A stretch of 64,000 nt of DNA, taken from NCBI GenBank assembly GCA_003963005.1, contig RXJW01000048.1, positions 32,410-96,409 of the forward strand, given 5' to 3'. Within the stretch, counting starts at the first letter, position 1. Every line of letters begins with the position of its first letter. The translations under genes and the position numbers were made by a program. The notes under the pieces were generated by a model. It searched no databases. It was not told the origin of the DNA and saw only the letters and a program-made list of their open reading frames with translations. Positions 15,661 through 25,251 of this stretch are shown piece after piece. Source of the DNA: Burkholderiales bacterium. GTDB lineage: Bacteria > Pseudomonadota > Gammaproteobacteria > Burkholderiales > Burkholderiaceae_C.

Positions 15661-16425
15661 ATGTTCACCGTCACCGAAGCCCAGCTCCTCGCCTGGCTCA
15701 ACCCCCTCCTCTGGCCCTTCATCCGCACGCTGGCCCTGTTCGCCGGCATGCCGACCTTCAGCCAGCGCAACGTGCCCCTGCGCCTGCGCGTCGGACTGGC
15801 CCTGTTCATCGCGGTCGCCGCGCAGCCGTCGCTGCCCGACATTCCGCCCACCCCACTCGACTCCCTGCCCACGCTCACGTTGCTGGTCGCGCAGCAACTG
15901 GTGATCGGCCTGTCGATGGGCTTCGCGGTGCGCATCGTCTTCGCCGCGCTGGAGTTCGCCGGCGAGATCATCGGCCTGCAGATGGGCTTGAACTTCGCCG
16001 GCTTCTTCGACCCCGGCACCGGCTCTCAGGGCACCGCCAGTGCCCGCTTCTTCGGCAGCATGGTCGCGTTCCTGTTCATCGCCATCAACGGCCACCTGCT
16101 GCTGATCCATGCGCTGATCCAGAGCTTCCACGCCTTTCCGGTGGGCGGCGAGCCCTTCGCCTTCTTGCGCGCCGCCGCGCCGCAGCAGTGGGGCGCCGAG
16201 ATCTTCAGCATCGGCCTGTGGATTGCGCTGCCGCTGATCACGATGCTGATGTTCGTGAACCTCGTGCTCGGCGTGATTTCGCGTGTCGCGCCGCAGATCG
16301 GCGTCTTCTCGGTCGGCTTTCCGCTGACGGTCAGCGTCGGCCTGATCGGCATGGTGGCCACGCTGCCGCTGATGCAGACGCCGTTCACCGTCGCGCTGGA
16401 GCGGCTGCTGGCGGTGTTCAGCTAG
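15661..16425 (+). CDS. fliR: Flagellar export gate protein FliR
   Basis: FliR completes the FliPQR export gate in the inner membrane. The 254-residue product has six predicted hydrophobic helices and the family features LRLRVGLALFIA, GEIIGLQMGLNFAGFFDP and the C-terminal FPLTVSVGLIGMVATLPL. Length is normal. It is split from fliQ by the foldback element; whether it is expressed from the main operon or from a promoter at the element edge cannot be told. No flhB follows; instead an unrelated amidase gene begins 90 nt downstream. Confidence 0.97.
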   Translation: MFTVTEAQLLAWLNPLLWPFIRTLALFAGMPTFSQRNVPLRLRVGLALFIAVAAQPSLPDIPPTPLDSLPTLTLLVAQQLVIGLSMGFAVRIVFAALEFAGEIIGLQMGLNFAGFFDPGTGSQGTASARFFGSMVAFLFIAINGHLLLIHALIQSFHAFPVGGEPFAFLRAAAPQQWGAEIFSIGLWIALPLITMLMFVNLVLGVISRVAPQIGVFSVGFPLTVSVGLIGMVATLPLMQTPFTVALERLLAVFS

Positions 16426-16515
16426 CACGCCCTGGGGCCATGGTCATCCCGCGCTGACGCGGGCCGCCCGGGCGCCCAAAATCGCGGTCTTCACCACCAC
16501 GAAGGGGCAGGCGGC

Positions 16516-18150
16516 ATGGGCAGCACGGCGAGTCGACGGGGGTTTGTGGCCAGCGCAGCCGGCGCCGGTCTGGCGGCCATGGCGGCGGATGCCACGCAGG
16601 CGGCCCCGGGCTCCGGGCAGCGCTTCAGTGTGCCGCGAGACAGGGCGCTGGATGCCATGGACGTGACCGCGCTGCAGGCCGAGATGACCGCCGGCAGGCT
16701 CAGCGCCGTGGCCCTGGTGCGGCATTGCCTCAAGCGCATCGAAGCGATCGACCGGCGCGGCCCGACGCTGCGTGCGGTGATCGAACTCAACCCGGATGCG
16801 CTCGCCCAGGCCCGCCAGCTCGACGCGGAGCGTCGCGGCAAGGCCGCTCGCGTCCGCGGGCCGCTGCACGGCATCCCGGTCCTCATCAAGGACAACATCG
16901 CCACGGCAGACCGCATGGCCACCACGGCCGGCTCCCTGGCCCTCGCCGGATTGCATGCCCAGCGCGACGCCCACATCGTGCAGCGCCTGCGCGAGGCCGG
17001 CGCGGTGATCCTGGGCAAGACCAATCTCAGCGAATGGGCCAATATCCGCAGCAGCCGCTCGAGCAGCGGCTGGAGCAGCCGGGGTGGCCAGACGCGGAAC
17101 CCGCATGTCCTCAATCGCAGCCCCAGCGGTTCGAGCTCCGGCTCGGCAGCGGCCGCCGCCGCGGGCCTGGCACCGCTCACGGTCGGAACCGAAACGGACG
17201 GCTCCATCTGCTCACCGGCCCATCTGTGCGGCGTGGTGGGCTTCAAGCCTACCGTCGGCCTCGTGAGCCGCGCCGGGATCATCCCGATCTCAGCCAGCCA
17301 GGACACTGCCGGCCCGATGGTTCGCCATGTGCGCGATGCTGCGCTGCTGTTGCAGGCCCTGGCCGGGCCGGACCGCAACGACACCGCCACCCAGGCCCAG
17401 CCGGCCGCACTACCCGACTTCGAGCGAGCCCTGAACCCCGACGCGCTGCGCGGCGCGCGCATCGGCGTGATCCGCCATGCCGTGCCCAATCAACCCGGCG
17501 TCGCTGCGCTGTTCGAAGCGGCCCTGGACGTGCTCCGCACCCAGGGCGCCGTGCTGATCGACCCGTTGGAGATCCCCAACCGCGACAAGGCTCGCAGCAC
17601 CGAGTTCACCGTGCTGATCCATGAGCTCAAGGCCGGCCTGGCGGCTTACCTGAGCGGCTATCAGAGCGATGCGCCGGTCAAGACGCTCGCCGACGTCATC
17701 GCCTGGAACCAGGCCAACGCCGCCCGCGTGATGCCTTTCTTCGCCCAGGAGACCCTGGAGGCCGCCGAGGCCACGACCGGCCTGGACGCACCGGCGTATG
17801 TCGAAGCCGTGGACAACTGCCGCCGCTACGCCCGCGAGGAGGGCATCGACGCGCTGTTCAAGACCCACCAGCTCGACGCCGTCGTGGGCCCGACCGGCAG
17901 CATTGCCTGGCCGATCGACCACCTGCTGGGTGACCGCTTCACCGGTGGCGGCATGGGTTCCTTCTTCGCGATTGCCGGCTATCCGCACCTCACCGTGCCG
18001 ATGGGCTTCGTGGGCGGCCTGCCGACCGGCCTGTCGTTCGCGGGGCTCGCCTGGCAAGACGCCAGGATCCTGGGGCTCGGCCATGCGTACGAACAGGCCA
18101 GCCGACGGCGGCAGGCGCCCCGGTTCCTGGCGCAAACCGGTCTCGACTGA
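16516..18150 (+). CDS. Tat-exported amidase (amidase signature family)
   Basis: A 544-residue amidase-signature hydrolase. The N-terminus has a twin-arginine signal (SRRGF followed by an Ala/Gly-rich helix and a cleavage site near ADATQA), so the folded enzyme acts in the periplasm. The Ser-cisSer-Lys triad is visible: Lys125 in VLIKDNI, cis-Ser about 206 in SGSSSGSAAA and nucleophile Ser230 in GTETDGSI, with the 24-residue spacing typical of the family. Substrate cannot be read from sequence; amide bonds of small molecules or peptides are the family range. It stands alone between fliR and a convergent ABC operon. Confidence 0.9.
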   Translation: MGSTASRRGFVASAAGAGLAAMAADATQAAPGSGQRFSVPRDRALDAMDVTALQAEMTAGRLSAVALVRHCLKRIEAIDRRGPTLRAVIELNPDALAQARQLDAERRGKAARVRGPLHGIPVLIKDNIATADRMATTAGSLALAGLHAQRDAHIVQRLREAGAVILGKTNLSEWANIRSSRSSSGWSSRGGQTRNPHVLNRSPSGSSSGSAAAAAAGLAPLTVGTETDGSICSPAHLCGVVGFKPTVGLVSRAGIIPISASQDTAGPMVRHVRDAALLLQALAGPDRNDTATQAQPAALPDFERALNPDALRGARIGVIRHAVPNQPGVAALFEAALDVLRTQGAVLIDPLEIPNRDKARSTEFTVLIHELKAGLAAYLSGYQSDAPVKTLADVIAWNQANAARVMPFFAQETLEAAEATTGLDAPAYVEAVDNCRRYAREEGIDALFKTHQLDAVVGPTGSIAWPIDHLLGDRFTGGGMGSFFAIAGYPHLTVPMGFVGGLPTGLSFAGLAWQDARILGLGHAYEQASRRRQAPRFLAQTGLD

Positions 18151-18171
18151 CGCGGCCCCGGGTCTGCTCGG

Positions 18172-19488
18172 TCACGCCTCCCGCAGGGCCGTCGTCACCG
18201 GCAGCGACGCCGCCCGCACGGCCGGGAACAAGCCGCCGATGAAGCCGATGGCCAGCGCCCACTTGACGCCTTCCCAGAGCAGCTGAGGCGACACCGCCAG
18301 GTTGAAGCTCAGCTTGCCGACCGAACCGGCGGACATCGTCGAGGCCTCGAAGCCGTTGAACAGCAGCCAGGCGATGGCCCCGCCGATCAGGCCGCCCGCC
18401 AGCGCCAGCAATGTGGTCTCCAGCATCACCGCGATGACGACCGGCAGGCCGCGAAAGCCGATGGCGCGCAGCGTGGCAATTTCCCGGGCCCGAGCGGCCA
18501 CGGCGGCGAACATAGTGTTGAGCGCGCCGAACACTGCCCCCACCGCCATGATGGCGCCGACCGTGATGCCGATGATGCGCAGCACCTGGGTCATGCGCTC
18601 GGACTGCTTCTGGAAGAAGGCCAGCGTCGTGCTCGCCTTGACCTTGAGCTGCGGGTTGTTCTCCAGCGATTCGCTGAATGCCTTGATGGCGCCCGGGTTC
18701 TCCAGCTTCACGGTCGCGGAGTTGCGACCCGCGCCGCGGCGGTAGGTGTCGTTGACGACGTTGGCATCGGCCCACAGCTCGGACTCCATCGCATCACCCG
18801 ACGCGAAGATGCCGACCACCGTCCACGGCTGGTTGCCGAGCTTGAGCGTGGCGCCGACCTTCAGGCCCTCGAACTGGCGCACGGCGCCCTTGCCGACGAT
18901 GATCTCCCGCAGCCCGGGCTGGAAGGTCCGGCCTTCGACGATCTTGACGTTGGGCCGCACGGTGAACGCCGCATCGCCGACGCCGCGCACCTGCGCGCTG
19001 CCCTCGTCGCGGGTGGCGCTGCCGCGCACCGGCAGGTTGGCCGCGGCCACCGACTCGGCCGACACGATCGGCTTGCCCTGCGCATCGCGGGCGATGCCGG
19101 GCGCCTGTTCGATCTGCACGATATCTTCCCGGCTCAGCGACGACGAGACCTCGGTGGCCGAGGCACCGCGCATGACGATGGCGGTGTCCTCCGAGCCCGA
19201 GTTGCGCAAGGTCTGCGCATAGCCCTCGGCCATGGCCAGCAGCGCCACGAGCACGCCCACCACGCCCGCGATGCCGACGACGATGACCGCGGACGACCCC
19301 AGCCGCTGGCTCAGCGTGCTGATGCCGACCGAGGCGACCGAGCGCGTCTGCATGCCGCTGCGAAACAGGAACATCCACGCAACGAACAGCACCAGGGCGG
19401 CGAGTGCGCCCTGCCAGGGCAGCACGATCCAGGCGCCCAGCATGACGAGGGTCAGCAGCACGAGGCCGAAGTTCTTGAGGAATTTCAT
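18172..19488 (-). CDS. ABC transporter permease, MacB/FtsX type (second)
   Basis: A 438-residue inner membrane permease with two N-terminal hydrophobic helices (about 6-45), a third near SSAVIVVGIAGVVGVLVALLA, a periplasmic MacB_PCD-like domain (about 100-290) and the FtsX core (about 300-438), where ALNTMFAAVAARAREIATLRAIGF is the coupling-helix signature. ATG 19488 has a good GGAGGG ribosome binding site and starts 1 nt after the stop of the upstream permease. It is the last gene of the four-gene operon. Two separate permeases probably form a heterodimer, as in LolCE. Confidence 0.9.
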   Translation of the reverse strand: MKFLKNFGLVLLTLVMLGAWIVLPWQGALAALVLFVAWMFLFRSGMQTRSVASVGISTLSQRLGSSAVIVVGIAGVVGVLVALLAMAEGYAQTLRNSGSEDTAIVMRGASATEVSSSLSREDIVQIEQAPGIARDAQGKPIVSAESVAAANLPVRGSATRDEGSAQVRGVGDAAFTVRPNVKIVEGRTFQPGLREIIVGKGAVRQFEGLKVGATLKLGNQPWTVVGIFASGDAMESELWADANVVNDTYRRGAGRNSATVKLENPGAIKAFSESLENNPQLKVKASTTLAFFQKQSERMTQVLRIIGITVGAIMAVGAVFGALNTMFAAVAARAREIATLRAIGFRGLPVVIAVMLETTLLALAGGLIGGAIAWLLFNGFEASTMSAGSVGKLSFNLAVSPQLLWEGVKWALAIGFIGGLFPAVRAASLPVTTALREA

Positions 19489-19489
19489 G

Positions 19490-20659
19490 TCATGCCCTCC
19501 CGGCCAGTGCATCGGTGATGTTCACGCGCATGGCGCGCAGCGCGGGGAAGGCCCCGACGGCCACGCCGAACAGCAGCGCCAGGCCCACGCCGATCAGCCA
19601 GCTGGTCAGCCCTGCCGCCGGCAGGTTCAGCGCGCCGCCGCTGCCGGCGGACACCGCCGGGCCGATGACGCTGGCCAGCGCCAGCCCCACCGCACCGCCG
19701 ATCAGCAGCAACAGCATCGACTCGGCCAGCACCATGACCAGCACGCTGGGTCCCGAGAAGCCGAGCGTCTTGAGCACCGCAATCTCACCCGTGCGCTCGC
19801 GCACCGCCTGCATCATCGTGTTGCCAGCCAGCAGCAGCAGCGTGAAGAAGACTGCACCCATGATGGAGGTGACGATCAGGTTGATGTCGGCCACCTGCTT
19901 CATCCAGCTGCTCATGGCGGCCTGCTCGGTGAGCGTGCGGGTCTCGTGGTCGGAATTGGCGGAGATCTCGTCGATGGCCTTGAGCACGCGGTCCGCCTGG
20001 TTGACGTCCTTCACGCGACTCACGTACCAGCCCACCTGGCCCTTGTTCCATGGTGTGGTGTCGTCGAAGTACTGCCAGTTCAGCAGGAAGGTCTGGTCCC
20101 ACCAGCCGCCGGTCTTCTTGTCGGCGACGTGGATGAGGCCCACGATGCGGAACGACCAGTTCTGGCTGCCGTTCTTGTCCGGGAAGATGGTCGACTGCAT
20201 CGGCACCTGGTCGCCGACCTTCCAGCCGAACTTGCGCGCCAGGCCCTCGCCGATCAGCGCGCCATCCTTGGTCTCGGCAAAAGCCTTGCGGTGCTCGGCC
20301 GAGACTTCCATCTCCGGGTAGATGTCCAGGTAGTTGGGCGCGACGGCAAAGCTGAAGACCTGGTTCTCGGGCTTCTGGTAGGCCCCACCGAACCAGTTCG
20401 CATAGGTCACGTCCTTCACGCCGTCGATCTGCGAGATGCGCGCACCCAGCGACATCGGCAGCAGCTGGATGAAGCTGAGCTTGGCACCGGTCTGCAGTCG
20501 CTGGGCGCCGTTGGCGCTCTGCCCGGCCTGGTCGAAGCCCACGCGCACCGCGTCCAGCAGGCCGAACAGCAGGAAGGCCGTGACGATGGACACCAGCGTG
20601 AGGAAAGTGCGCAGCTTGCGCCGGAACAGCGCCGCCCAGATGAGGTGGAGGTATTTCAT
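19490..20659 (-). CDS. ABC transporter permease, MacB/FtsX type (first)
   Basis: A 389-residue permease with an N-terminal membrane helix in the form RKLRTFLTLVSIVTAFLLFG, a periplasmic domain (about 45-270), and three C-terminal helices of the FtsX domain containing RTGEIAVLKTLGFSGPSVL, the coupling-helix motif that contacts the ATPase. It lies between the ATPase gene and the second permease. Like its partner it has no fused ATPase domain. Confidence 0.9.
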   Translation of the reverse strand: MKYLHLIWAALFRRKLRTFLTLVSIVTAFLLFGLLDAVRVGFDQAGQSANGAQRLQTGAKLSFIQLLPMSLGARISQIDGVKDVTYANWFGGAYQKPENQVFSFAVAPNYLDIYPEMEVSAEHRKAFAETKDGALIGEGLARKFGWKVGDQVPMQSTIFPDKNGSQNWSFRIVGLIHVADKKTGGWWDQTFLLNWQYFDDTTPWNKGQVGWYVSRVKDVNQADRVLKAIDEISANSDHETRTLTEQAAMSSWMKQVADINLIVTSIMGAVFFTLLLLAGNTMMQAVRERTGEIAVLKTLGFSGPSVLVMVLAESMLLLLIGGAVGLALASVIGPAVSAGSGGALNLPAAGLTSWLIGVGLALLFGVAVGAFPALRAMRVNITDALAGRA

Positions 20660-20669
20660 GGCCGCTCCT

Positions 20670-21365
20670 TCAGGCCGCCACGGCCTCGGCTTCGGTCACG
20701 AGCGTGCCCTTGTCCAGGTGCAGCGTGCGGCTGGCCCGGGCAGCGGCGCGCGGGTCGTGGGTGACCATCACGATGGTCTTGCCGTGCTCGCGGTTGAGGG
20801 CCTGCAGCAGCGTCAGCACGTCCTCGGCAGACTGGCGGTCCAGGTCACCGGTGGGTTCGTCGCAGACCAGCAGCGTCGGGTCCGACACGATGGCCCGCGC
20901 GATGGACACCCGCTGCTGCTGCCCGCCGGACAGCTCGGTCGGCTTGTGGGAGGCGCGGTCCGCCAGGCCCACGAGCTGCAGCGCAATGGCCGCGCGCTTG
21001 CGGCGCTCGGCGGCCGACAGCTTGGTCAGCAGCAGCGGCAGCTCCACGTTCTTCTGCGCCGAGAGCATGGGCATCAGGTTGTAGAACTGGAACACGAAAC
21101 CCACGCGCGAGGCCCGCCACTTGGCCAGCGCCGCACCGGAGAGCTGGTCGATGCGCTGGCCGCCCACGGTGATGGCGCCGCCACTTGGCGTGTCCAGGCC
21201 GCCGATCAGGTTCAGCAGCGTCGTCTTGCCCGAGCCCGACGGGCCCATCAGTGCAAGGAAGTCGCCCTGGGCCACGTCGAGGTGGATGCTGTGCAGCACC
21301 TCGACCGACTGCTTGCCGCGGGTGTAGGCCTTGGAAAGGTCACGGATCTCGATCAATGCGCTCAT
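20670..21365 (-). CDS. ABC transporter ATP-binding protein (LolD/MacB type)
   Basis: A 231-residue ATPase with Walker A GPSGSGKTT (residues 41-49), Q-loop in GFVFQFYNLMP, signature LSGGQQQRVSIARA, Walker B LLVCDEPTGDLD and H-loop VTHDPRAA. It belongs to the MacB/LolD/FtsE group that couples ATP hydrolysis to conformational change of FtsX permeases, not to substrate passage through the membrane. It begins 2 nt after the membrane-fusion gene and precedes two permease genes. Confidence 0.95.
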   Translation of the reverse strand: MSALIEIRDLSKAYTRGKQSVEVLHSIHLDVAQGDFLALMGPSGSGKTTLLNLIGGLDTPSGGAITVGGQRIDQLSGAALAKWRASRVGFVFQFYNLMPMLSAQKNVELPLLLTKLSAAERRKRAAIALQLVGLADRASHKPTELSGGQQQRVSIARAIVSDPTLLVCDEPTGDLDRQSAEDVLTLLQALNREHGKTIVMVTHDPRAAARASRTLHLDKGTLVTEAEAVAA

Positions 21366-21367
21366 GC

Positions 21368-22612
21368 TCAGTCCTTGCTCACGATGGGGGAACCCTGCTT
21401 CAACTCGGCCGGCGGTGAGACCACGACGGTCTCGCCCGGCTTGAGGCCGTCGGTGGCGAGGCGGAACTTGCCCACGTCACCGGCCAGCTTCACCGCACGC
21501 CGCTCGGCGCGGCCATCCTGCACGACGAACACGGCCAGACCGCCATCGCGGTCCACCAGCGCGTCCGGCGGCAGCAGCACACCCGGCACGGGCTTGGCCG
21601 CGGCCACGGGCTTGGCGGCCAGGAAACTCACACGCACGCCCATGTCGGGCACGACGCGGTCGTCCTTCTGCTCCAGCGCGACGCGCACCTTGACGGTGGC
21701 CTTGCCGCGGTCGGCGCTCGGGATGACGGCCACGACGTGGGCCGGGATCTTCCAGTCGGGGTAGGCGTCCAGCACGGCCTCGCAGGGCATGTCGGGCTTG
21801 ACCTGGGCGATGTAGGCCTCGTTGACGTCGACGCTGACCTCCAGCGAGTCCATGTCGACGATCGTGCCCACGCCGGTGCGCGTGAAGCCCCCCCCGGCCG
21901 ACAGCGGCGAGATGATCTCGCCGACCTGCGCCGCCCGGGCCGTGACGACGCCGTCGAACGGTGCCCGCACGGTGGCGTAGTCGAAGTTCACGCGGGCCAC
22001 GCGCACCTGGGCCTGGGCAGCCTCGACCTGGCGCTGGGCGGCTTCGAGCTGGGCGCTGACGGTCTTGACGGCCGTGGCCGACTGCTCGCGCGACTGACGC
22101 GTCGTCATGCCGCTGGCGCTCAGTTCGGCCTGGCGGCGCTCGTCGGCCTGGGCTTGCGCCAGCTGGGCGCGCAGCTGGCCGAGGTTGGCTTGCGCCGTGT
22201 AGACCTGCGCCTCGGCGGCGGCAAGGCTGGCCTTGAGGCCGGTGTCGTCGAGCCGGGCCAGCACCTGGCCCTTCCTGACCCTGAAGCCCTCGTCGATCAG
22301 CACCTCGGTCAGGGTGCCCGTCATCTGGGCCGACACGGTGGCCATGCGCCGGGCCGTGACGTAGCCGGTGGCCTGCAGCACGGCGTCAGCCGCAGGGCCC
22401 TGCCCATTGGCTCGCACCGTGACCGTCAGCACGGGGATGGGCTTGTGGCCGGCCAGGAACCACCAGGCGGCGCCACCCGCCAGGGCCAGGGCCACGCCGC
22501 CGGCAACCACGCCCCAGACCCAGGTCGGCACACTGCGGCCCTGGTCCTCCCGTTGCGCACCTTCGATGCGCAGCTCCTTCAACAGTCCGGTATCGATGAC
22601 GTGCTCCCGCAA
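21368..22612 (-). CDS. Periplasmic adaptor (membrane-fusion) protein of ABC exporter
   Basis: A 414-residue MacA/HlyD-like adaptor: cytoplasmic N-terminus, one membrane helix (about 32-54), a barrel-sandwich half near TVSAQMTGTLTEVLIDEGFRV, a coiled-coil hairpin (about 115-205; Ala/Gln-rich), second lipoyl half near YATVRAPFDGVV, and a beta-barrel domain. Together with the ATPase and two permeases it forms a tripartite-type exporter or lipid/lipoprotein extraction system whose cargo is unknown; no outer membrane factor is in the window. The first usable codon in frame is TTG at 22612; a GTG further in would cut the cytoplasmic tail, so the start is uncertain. Confidence 0.9.
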   Translation of the reverse strand: MREHVIDTGLLKELRIEGAQREDQGRSVPTWVWGVVAGGVALALAGGAAWWFLAGHKPIPVLTVTVRANGQGPAADAVLQATGYVTARRMATVSAQMTGTLTEVLIDEGFRVRKGQVLARLDDTGLKASLAAAEAQVYTAQANLGQLRAQLAQAQADERRQAELSASGMTTRQSREQSATAVKTVSAQLEAAQRQVEAAQAQVRVARVNFDYATVRAPFDGVVTARAAQVGEIISPLSAGGGFTRTGVGTIVDMDSLEVSVDVNEAYIAQVKPDMPCEAVLDAYPDWKIPAHVVAVIPSADRGKATVKVRVALEQKDDRVVPDMGVRVSFLAAKPVAAAKPVPGVLLPPDALVDRDGGLAVFVVQDGRAERRAVKLAGDVGKFRLATDGLKPGETVVVSPPAELKQGSPIVSKD

Positions 22613-22735
22613 CGTGACGCCCGTTGGGCGATTCGTGACGGATTCTGCACAGATAACCCTGTCAGTCGACGGGGATTTCGATGAAAGGCGCCTGAGGCTG
22701 GCGAATCGACAGCGGCGGGGGACGAACGGCGGCGT

Positions 22736-23251
22736 TCAGCGCACTTCGCGCGCGAGTTTCAGCACCGGCGCGGCGAGGCTCAGGCCCCGCTTCTTGGACT
22801 CGCCATGGTTCACCGCGAAGGCCATGCCCTGCGGCTCGCTGATCAGCGCGATGCACACGCCCGCCCGCATGGCCTCGGGGCTGGTGGCCACGACCAGCAC
22901 CGGGGCATCGCCCACGGCCCCGATCCATTGGCGCAGCGTGGCGGCATCCGGGTGGCCCAGCAGCAGCACCTGGCAATCACGTGCCGCGTCGCGCGGGTCG
23001 GTCAGCGTGCGCACGCGCAGTGGTGCGCCGCCCACCGGCCGGCTCGACAGCGCCCTCACCGCCTCCAGGCCCGCGGGCTGCAGGCCGGCGGCGCACAGCG
23101 ACAGCGTCTGCCCCTCTGCCACGGGGGTGGGCCACTGCGTGTACTGGGCCAGGCGCAGCACGAACGCGGCGCGCAGCCGGTCTTCGTCCAGGCCTTGGGC
23201 CTCGGACAGTGCGGCGGCTGCGGCCAGCAGCAGGGGCGCCATCATCTTCAC
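22736..23251 (-). CDS. YfiR-like periplasmic protein (DUF4154 family)
   Basis: A 171-residue secreted protein with a short signal peptide (cleavage near ALSEAQG) and the DUF4154 core: AAFVLRLAQYTQWP near the start, DCQVLLLG in the middle and the ending VNHGESKKRGLSLAAPVLKLAREV. YfiR of Pseudomonas is the periplasmic repressor of the diguanylate cyclase YfiN. The GTG start overlaps the stop of the TonB receptor gene (GTGA, 23248-23251). A diguanylate cyclase of YfiN architecture lies two genes upstream in the same operon, so a repressor role is a direct inference. Confidence 0.88.
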   Translation of the reverse strand: MKMMAPLLLAAAAALSEAQGLDEDRLRAAFVLRLAQYTQWPTPVAEGQTLSLCAAGLQPAGLEAVRALSSRPVGGAPLRVRTLTDPRDAARDCQVLLLGHPDAATLRQWIGAVGDAPVLVVATSPEAMRAGVCIALISEPQGMAFAVNHGESKKRGLSLAAPVLKLAREVR

Positions 23252-25251
23252 GGCCCCTCTCCGCGCCAGGTGAAGCCCGCCTGCCAGCGCGTGCCCTCAC
23301 GGCGCAGCGGCAGTGTGTAGCCGGCGCCACTCGACTCGCTGTAGGCCCGCGCGCCGACGTTGTCGGCACCGATGAAGACGTCCCAGGCCCGGCTCGGCTG
23401 CCACAGCAGGTGAGCACGGGTCTGGGCATAGCCGGGCAGGCGCTCGTCGCCGAAGCGCGCCGACGTCGCCCAGCCGCTGAGCGACAGGCGCAGGTTCTCC
23501 ACGGCCAGGGGCATCTGCAGGGACCATTTCAGCGTGCGGGCGGGGCTGTAGGCCTGCCGGCCACCGTCGTCCGCCCGGTTGCGCTGGCCCATGACGCTGA
23601 GCTGCAACTGCCAGCCGGCGCCCCACTGGCCGTTGACGCCCAGTTCGCCACCGCGGGACTGCGCAAGCGCCGAGTTGGCGTAGGGCTTGTTGGCTCCCCG
23701 CTCGATCAGGTTGACGAGGCGGGTGGAGAACACCGAGGCCTGCCAGGTCCAGCCCGCGGGGGCAGCCGGCAGCGGCCCCTGCCAGGCCAGCTCCAGCGTG
23801 CGCAGCCGTTCGGGCCGCAGCGGCTCGGCACCGGCGTTGGCGTTCAGCACGCTCTCGAAGCGGTTGGGCGCGCGGAAGGCCGTGCCCCACATCAGCTTCA
23901 GGCTCTGCCCGGGCTCGGGTGACCACACCCAGGCCGCCCGCGGGTTCCAGCTCGATTCGCCGCCCCGCGCACCGTCCCGGCGCACGCCGAGCACGAGGCG
24001 CTGCCGCTCGGCCAGGCGCCACTCGTCCTGCACGTAAAAGCCCAGGCGCGCCGAGCTGTAGGCCTGGTCGTCGGGCGCTTCACCCAGGTAGACGTAGCGG
24101 AAGCGCTGCAGGCTGTCGCGTTGCCAGTCCAGGCCGAGCGTGGTGGTGTGGGTGTCGCCCGTCGGCCCGCCCCAGCTCTGGCCCAGCCGCGCCTCGCCCA
24201 GCCACCAGCGGCCCAGCGCCTCGAAGCGGCTGGTACGGATCGCCGGGCCGGTGTCGTCGGCCTGCTCCGAGCGAAAGCGCGAGCCTTGCCAGGCCAGGCC
24301 GACATGGACGTCCCAGTCAGCCAGGCGCCCGTCCCAGCCGCTTTGCACGAAGTTCTCGCGCACCGAATCGACGCTGCCGGTGATGTCGCCGGACTTGGGC
24401 AGGAAGCTGTACAGCCCCCGGTCGCGCAGCACGCCGCCCACACGCAGCGACAGCCCGCCGTCACGCCCGCCGAGCAGCCAGCGGCGGGCTCGGTCCCATT
24501 CAAGCGGCTTGAGCTGGGCGTAATAACGCTCCGGCTCACCGAAGGACAGCGCCGGATGCGGCTCCTCGTCGCTGCTGAACGCAGCCAGCCACTCGGCCCC
24601 GCTGTCCAGCCGCTGTGCGTAGCTCAGGCGGGTGCTGACCTGGCCCTTGGGCGAGAACACCACCCGCGCCTGCGGGCCGGCAAGCGTGTCCGCCCGCTGG
24701 GTGACGATGTTGACCACACCGAGCAGGGCGTTGCCCCCGTACAGCGCCGAGCCCGGGCCGGGTGCGAACTCCACGCGCTCGATCAGGCTCACGTCCACGA
24801 AGAACTCGCGGTTGATGGGACCGGCGTCGTAGACGTTGTCGTTCAGGCGCAGCCCATCCAGCAGGAAGAGCACGCGGCCGTTGAAGTCGCCCGGCGCCAC
24901 CCCCCGGACCGCCACGCGCGTGAACTCGCCGTCCTCACGCACTTCCAGGCCGGGGATCTGGCGCAGGATGTCACCGAGATCGCGCAGCCCCAGGCGTGCG
25001 ATGTCCTGGCGGCTGACGACACGGGTCACGGCTGGTGCGAGGTCCGCACTCTGGGCCTGCCTCGAGGCCGTGCTGACGGCGACGTCCACGGCGGCGCCGC
25101 GCCGCTCGGTGCGCAGCAGGTCTTCGAGGCTGGGGAGGTCTGGAGGTGCGGTCTGCGCGACTGCCGCACCGCTCAGCAGCAGGCCGGTGCCAAGTTCAAG
25201 CGCCCACAGAATGCGCGCGAACTGCCCGGCGGTAGGTGTTCTTGCCAGCAT
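23248..25251 (-). CDS. TonB-dependent receptor of a YfiN/YfiR-type operon
   Basis: An outer membrane receptor of about 667 residues. A signal peptide region (LGTGLLLSGAAVAQ) is followed by a plug domain with VTRVVSRQDIARLG, VRGVAPGDFNGRVLFLLDG and SALYGGNALLGVVNIVTQR, then a 22-strand barrel rich in Trp/Arg. ATG 25251 is preferred; the frame is open to 25314. Either start overlaps the end of the cyclase gene, and the stop overlaps yfiR. The substrate is unknown. In this position it may replace the outer membrane lipoprotein YfiB that relieves YfiR in Pseudomonas, which is an inference from gene order. Confidence 0.9.
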   Translation of the reverse strand: MLARTPTAGQFARILWALELGTGLLLSGAAVAQTAPPDLPSLEDLLRTERRGAAVDVAVSTASRQAQSADLAPAVTRVVSRQDIARLGLRDLGDILRQIPGLEVREDGEFTRVAVRGVAPGDFNGRVLFLLDGLRLNDNVYDAGPINREFFVDVSLIERVEFAPGPGSALYGGNALLGVVNIVTQRADTLAGPQARVVFSPKGQVSTRLSYAQRLDSGAEWLAAFSSDEEPHPALSFGEPERYYAQLKPLEWDRARRWLLGGRDGGLSLRVGGVLRDRGLYSFLPKSGDITGSVDSVRENFVQSGWDGRLADWDVHVGLAWQGSRFRSEQADDTGPAIRTSRFEALGRWWLGEARLGQSWGGPTGDTHTTTLGLDWQRDSLQRFRYVYLGEAPDDQAYSSARLGFYVQDEWRLAERQRLVLGVRRDGARGGESSWNPRAAWVWSPEPGQSLKLMWGTAFRAPNRFESVLNANAGAEPLRPERLRTLELAWQGPLPAAPAGWTWQASVFSTRLVNLIERGANKPYANSALAQSRGGELGVNGQWGAGWQLQLSVMGQRNRADDGGRQAYSPARTLKWSLQMPLAVENLRLSLSGWATSARFGDERLPGYAQTRAHLLWQPSRAWDVFIGADNVGARAYSESSGAGYTLPLRREGTRWQAGFTWRGEGP

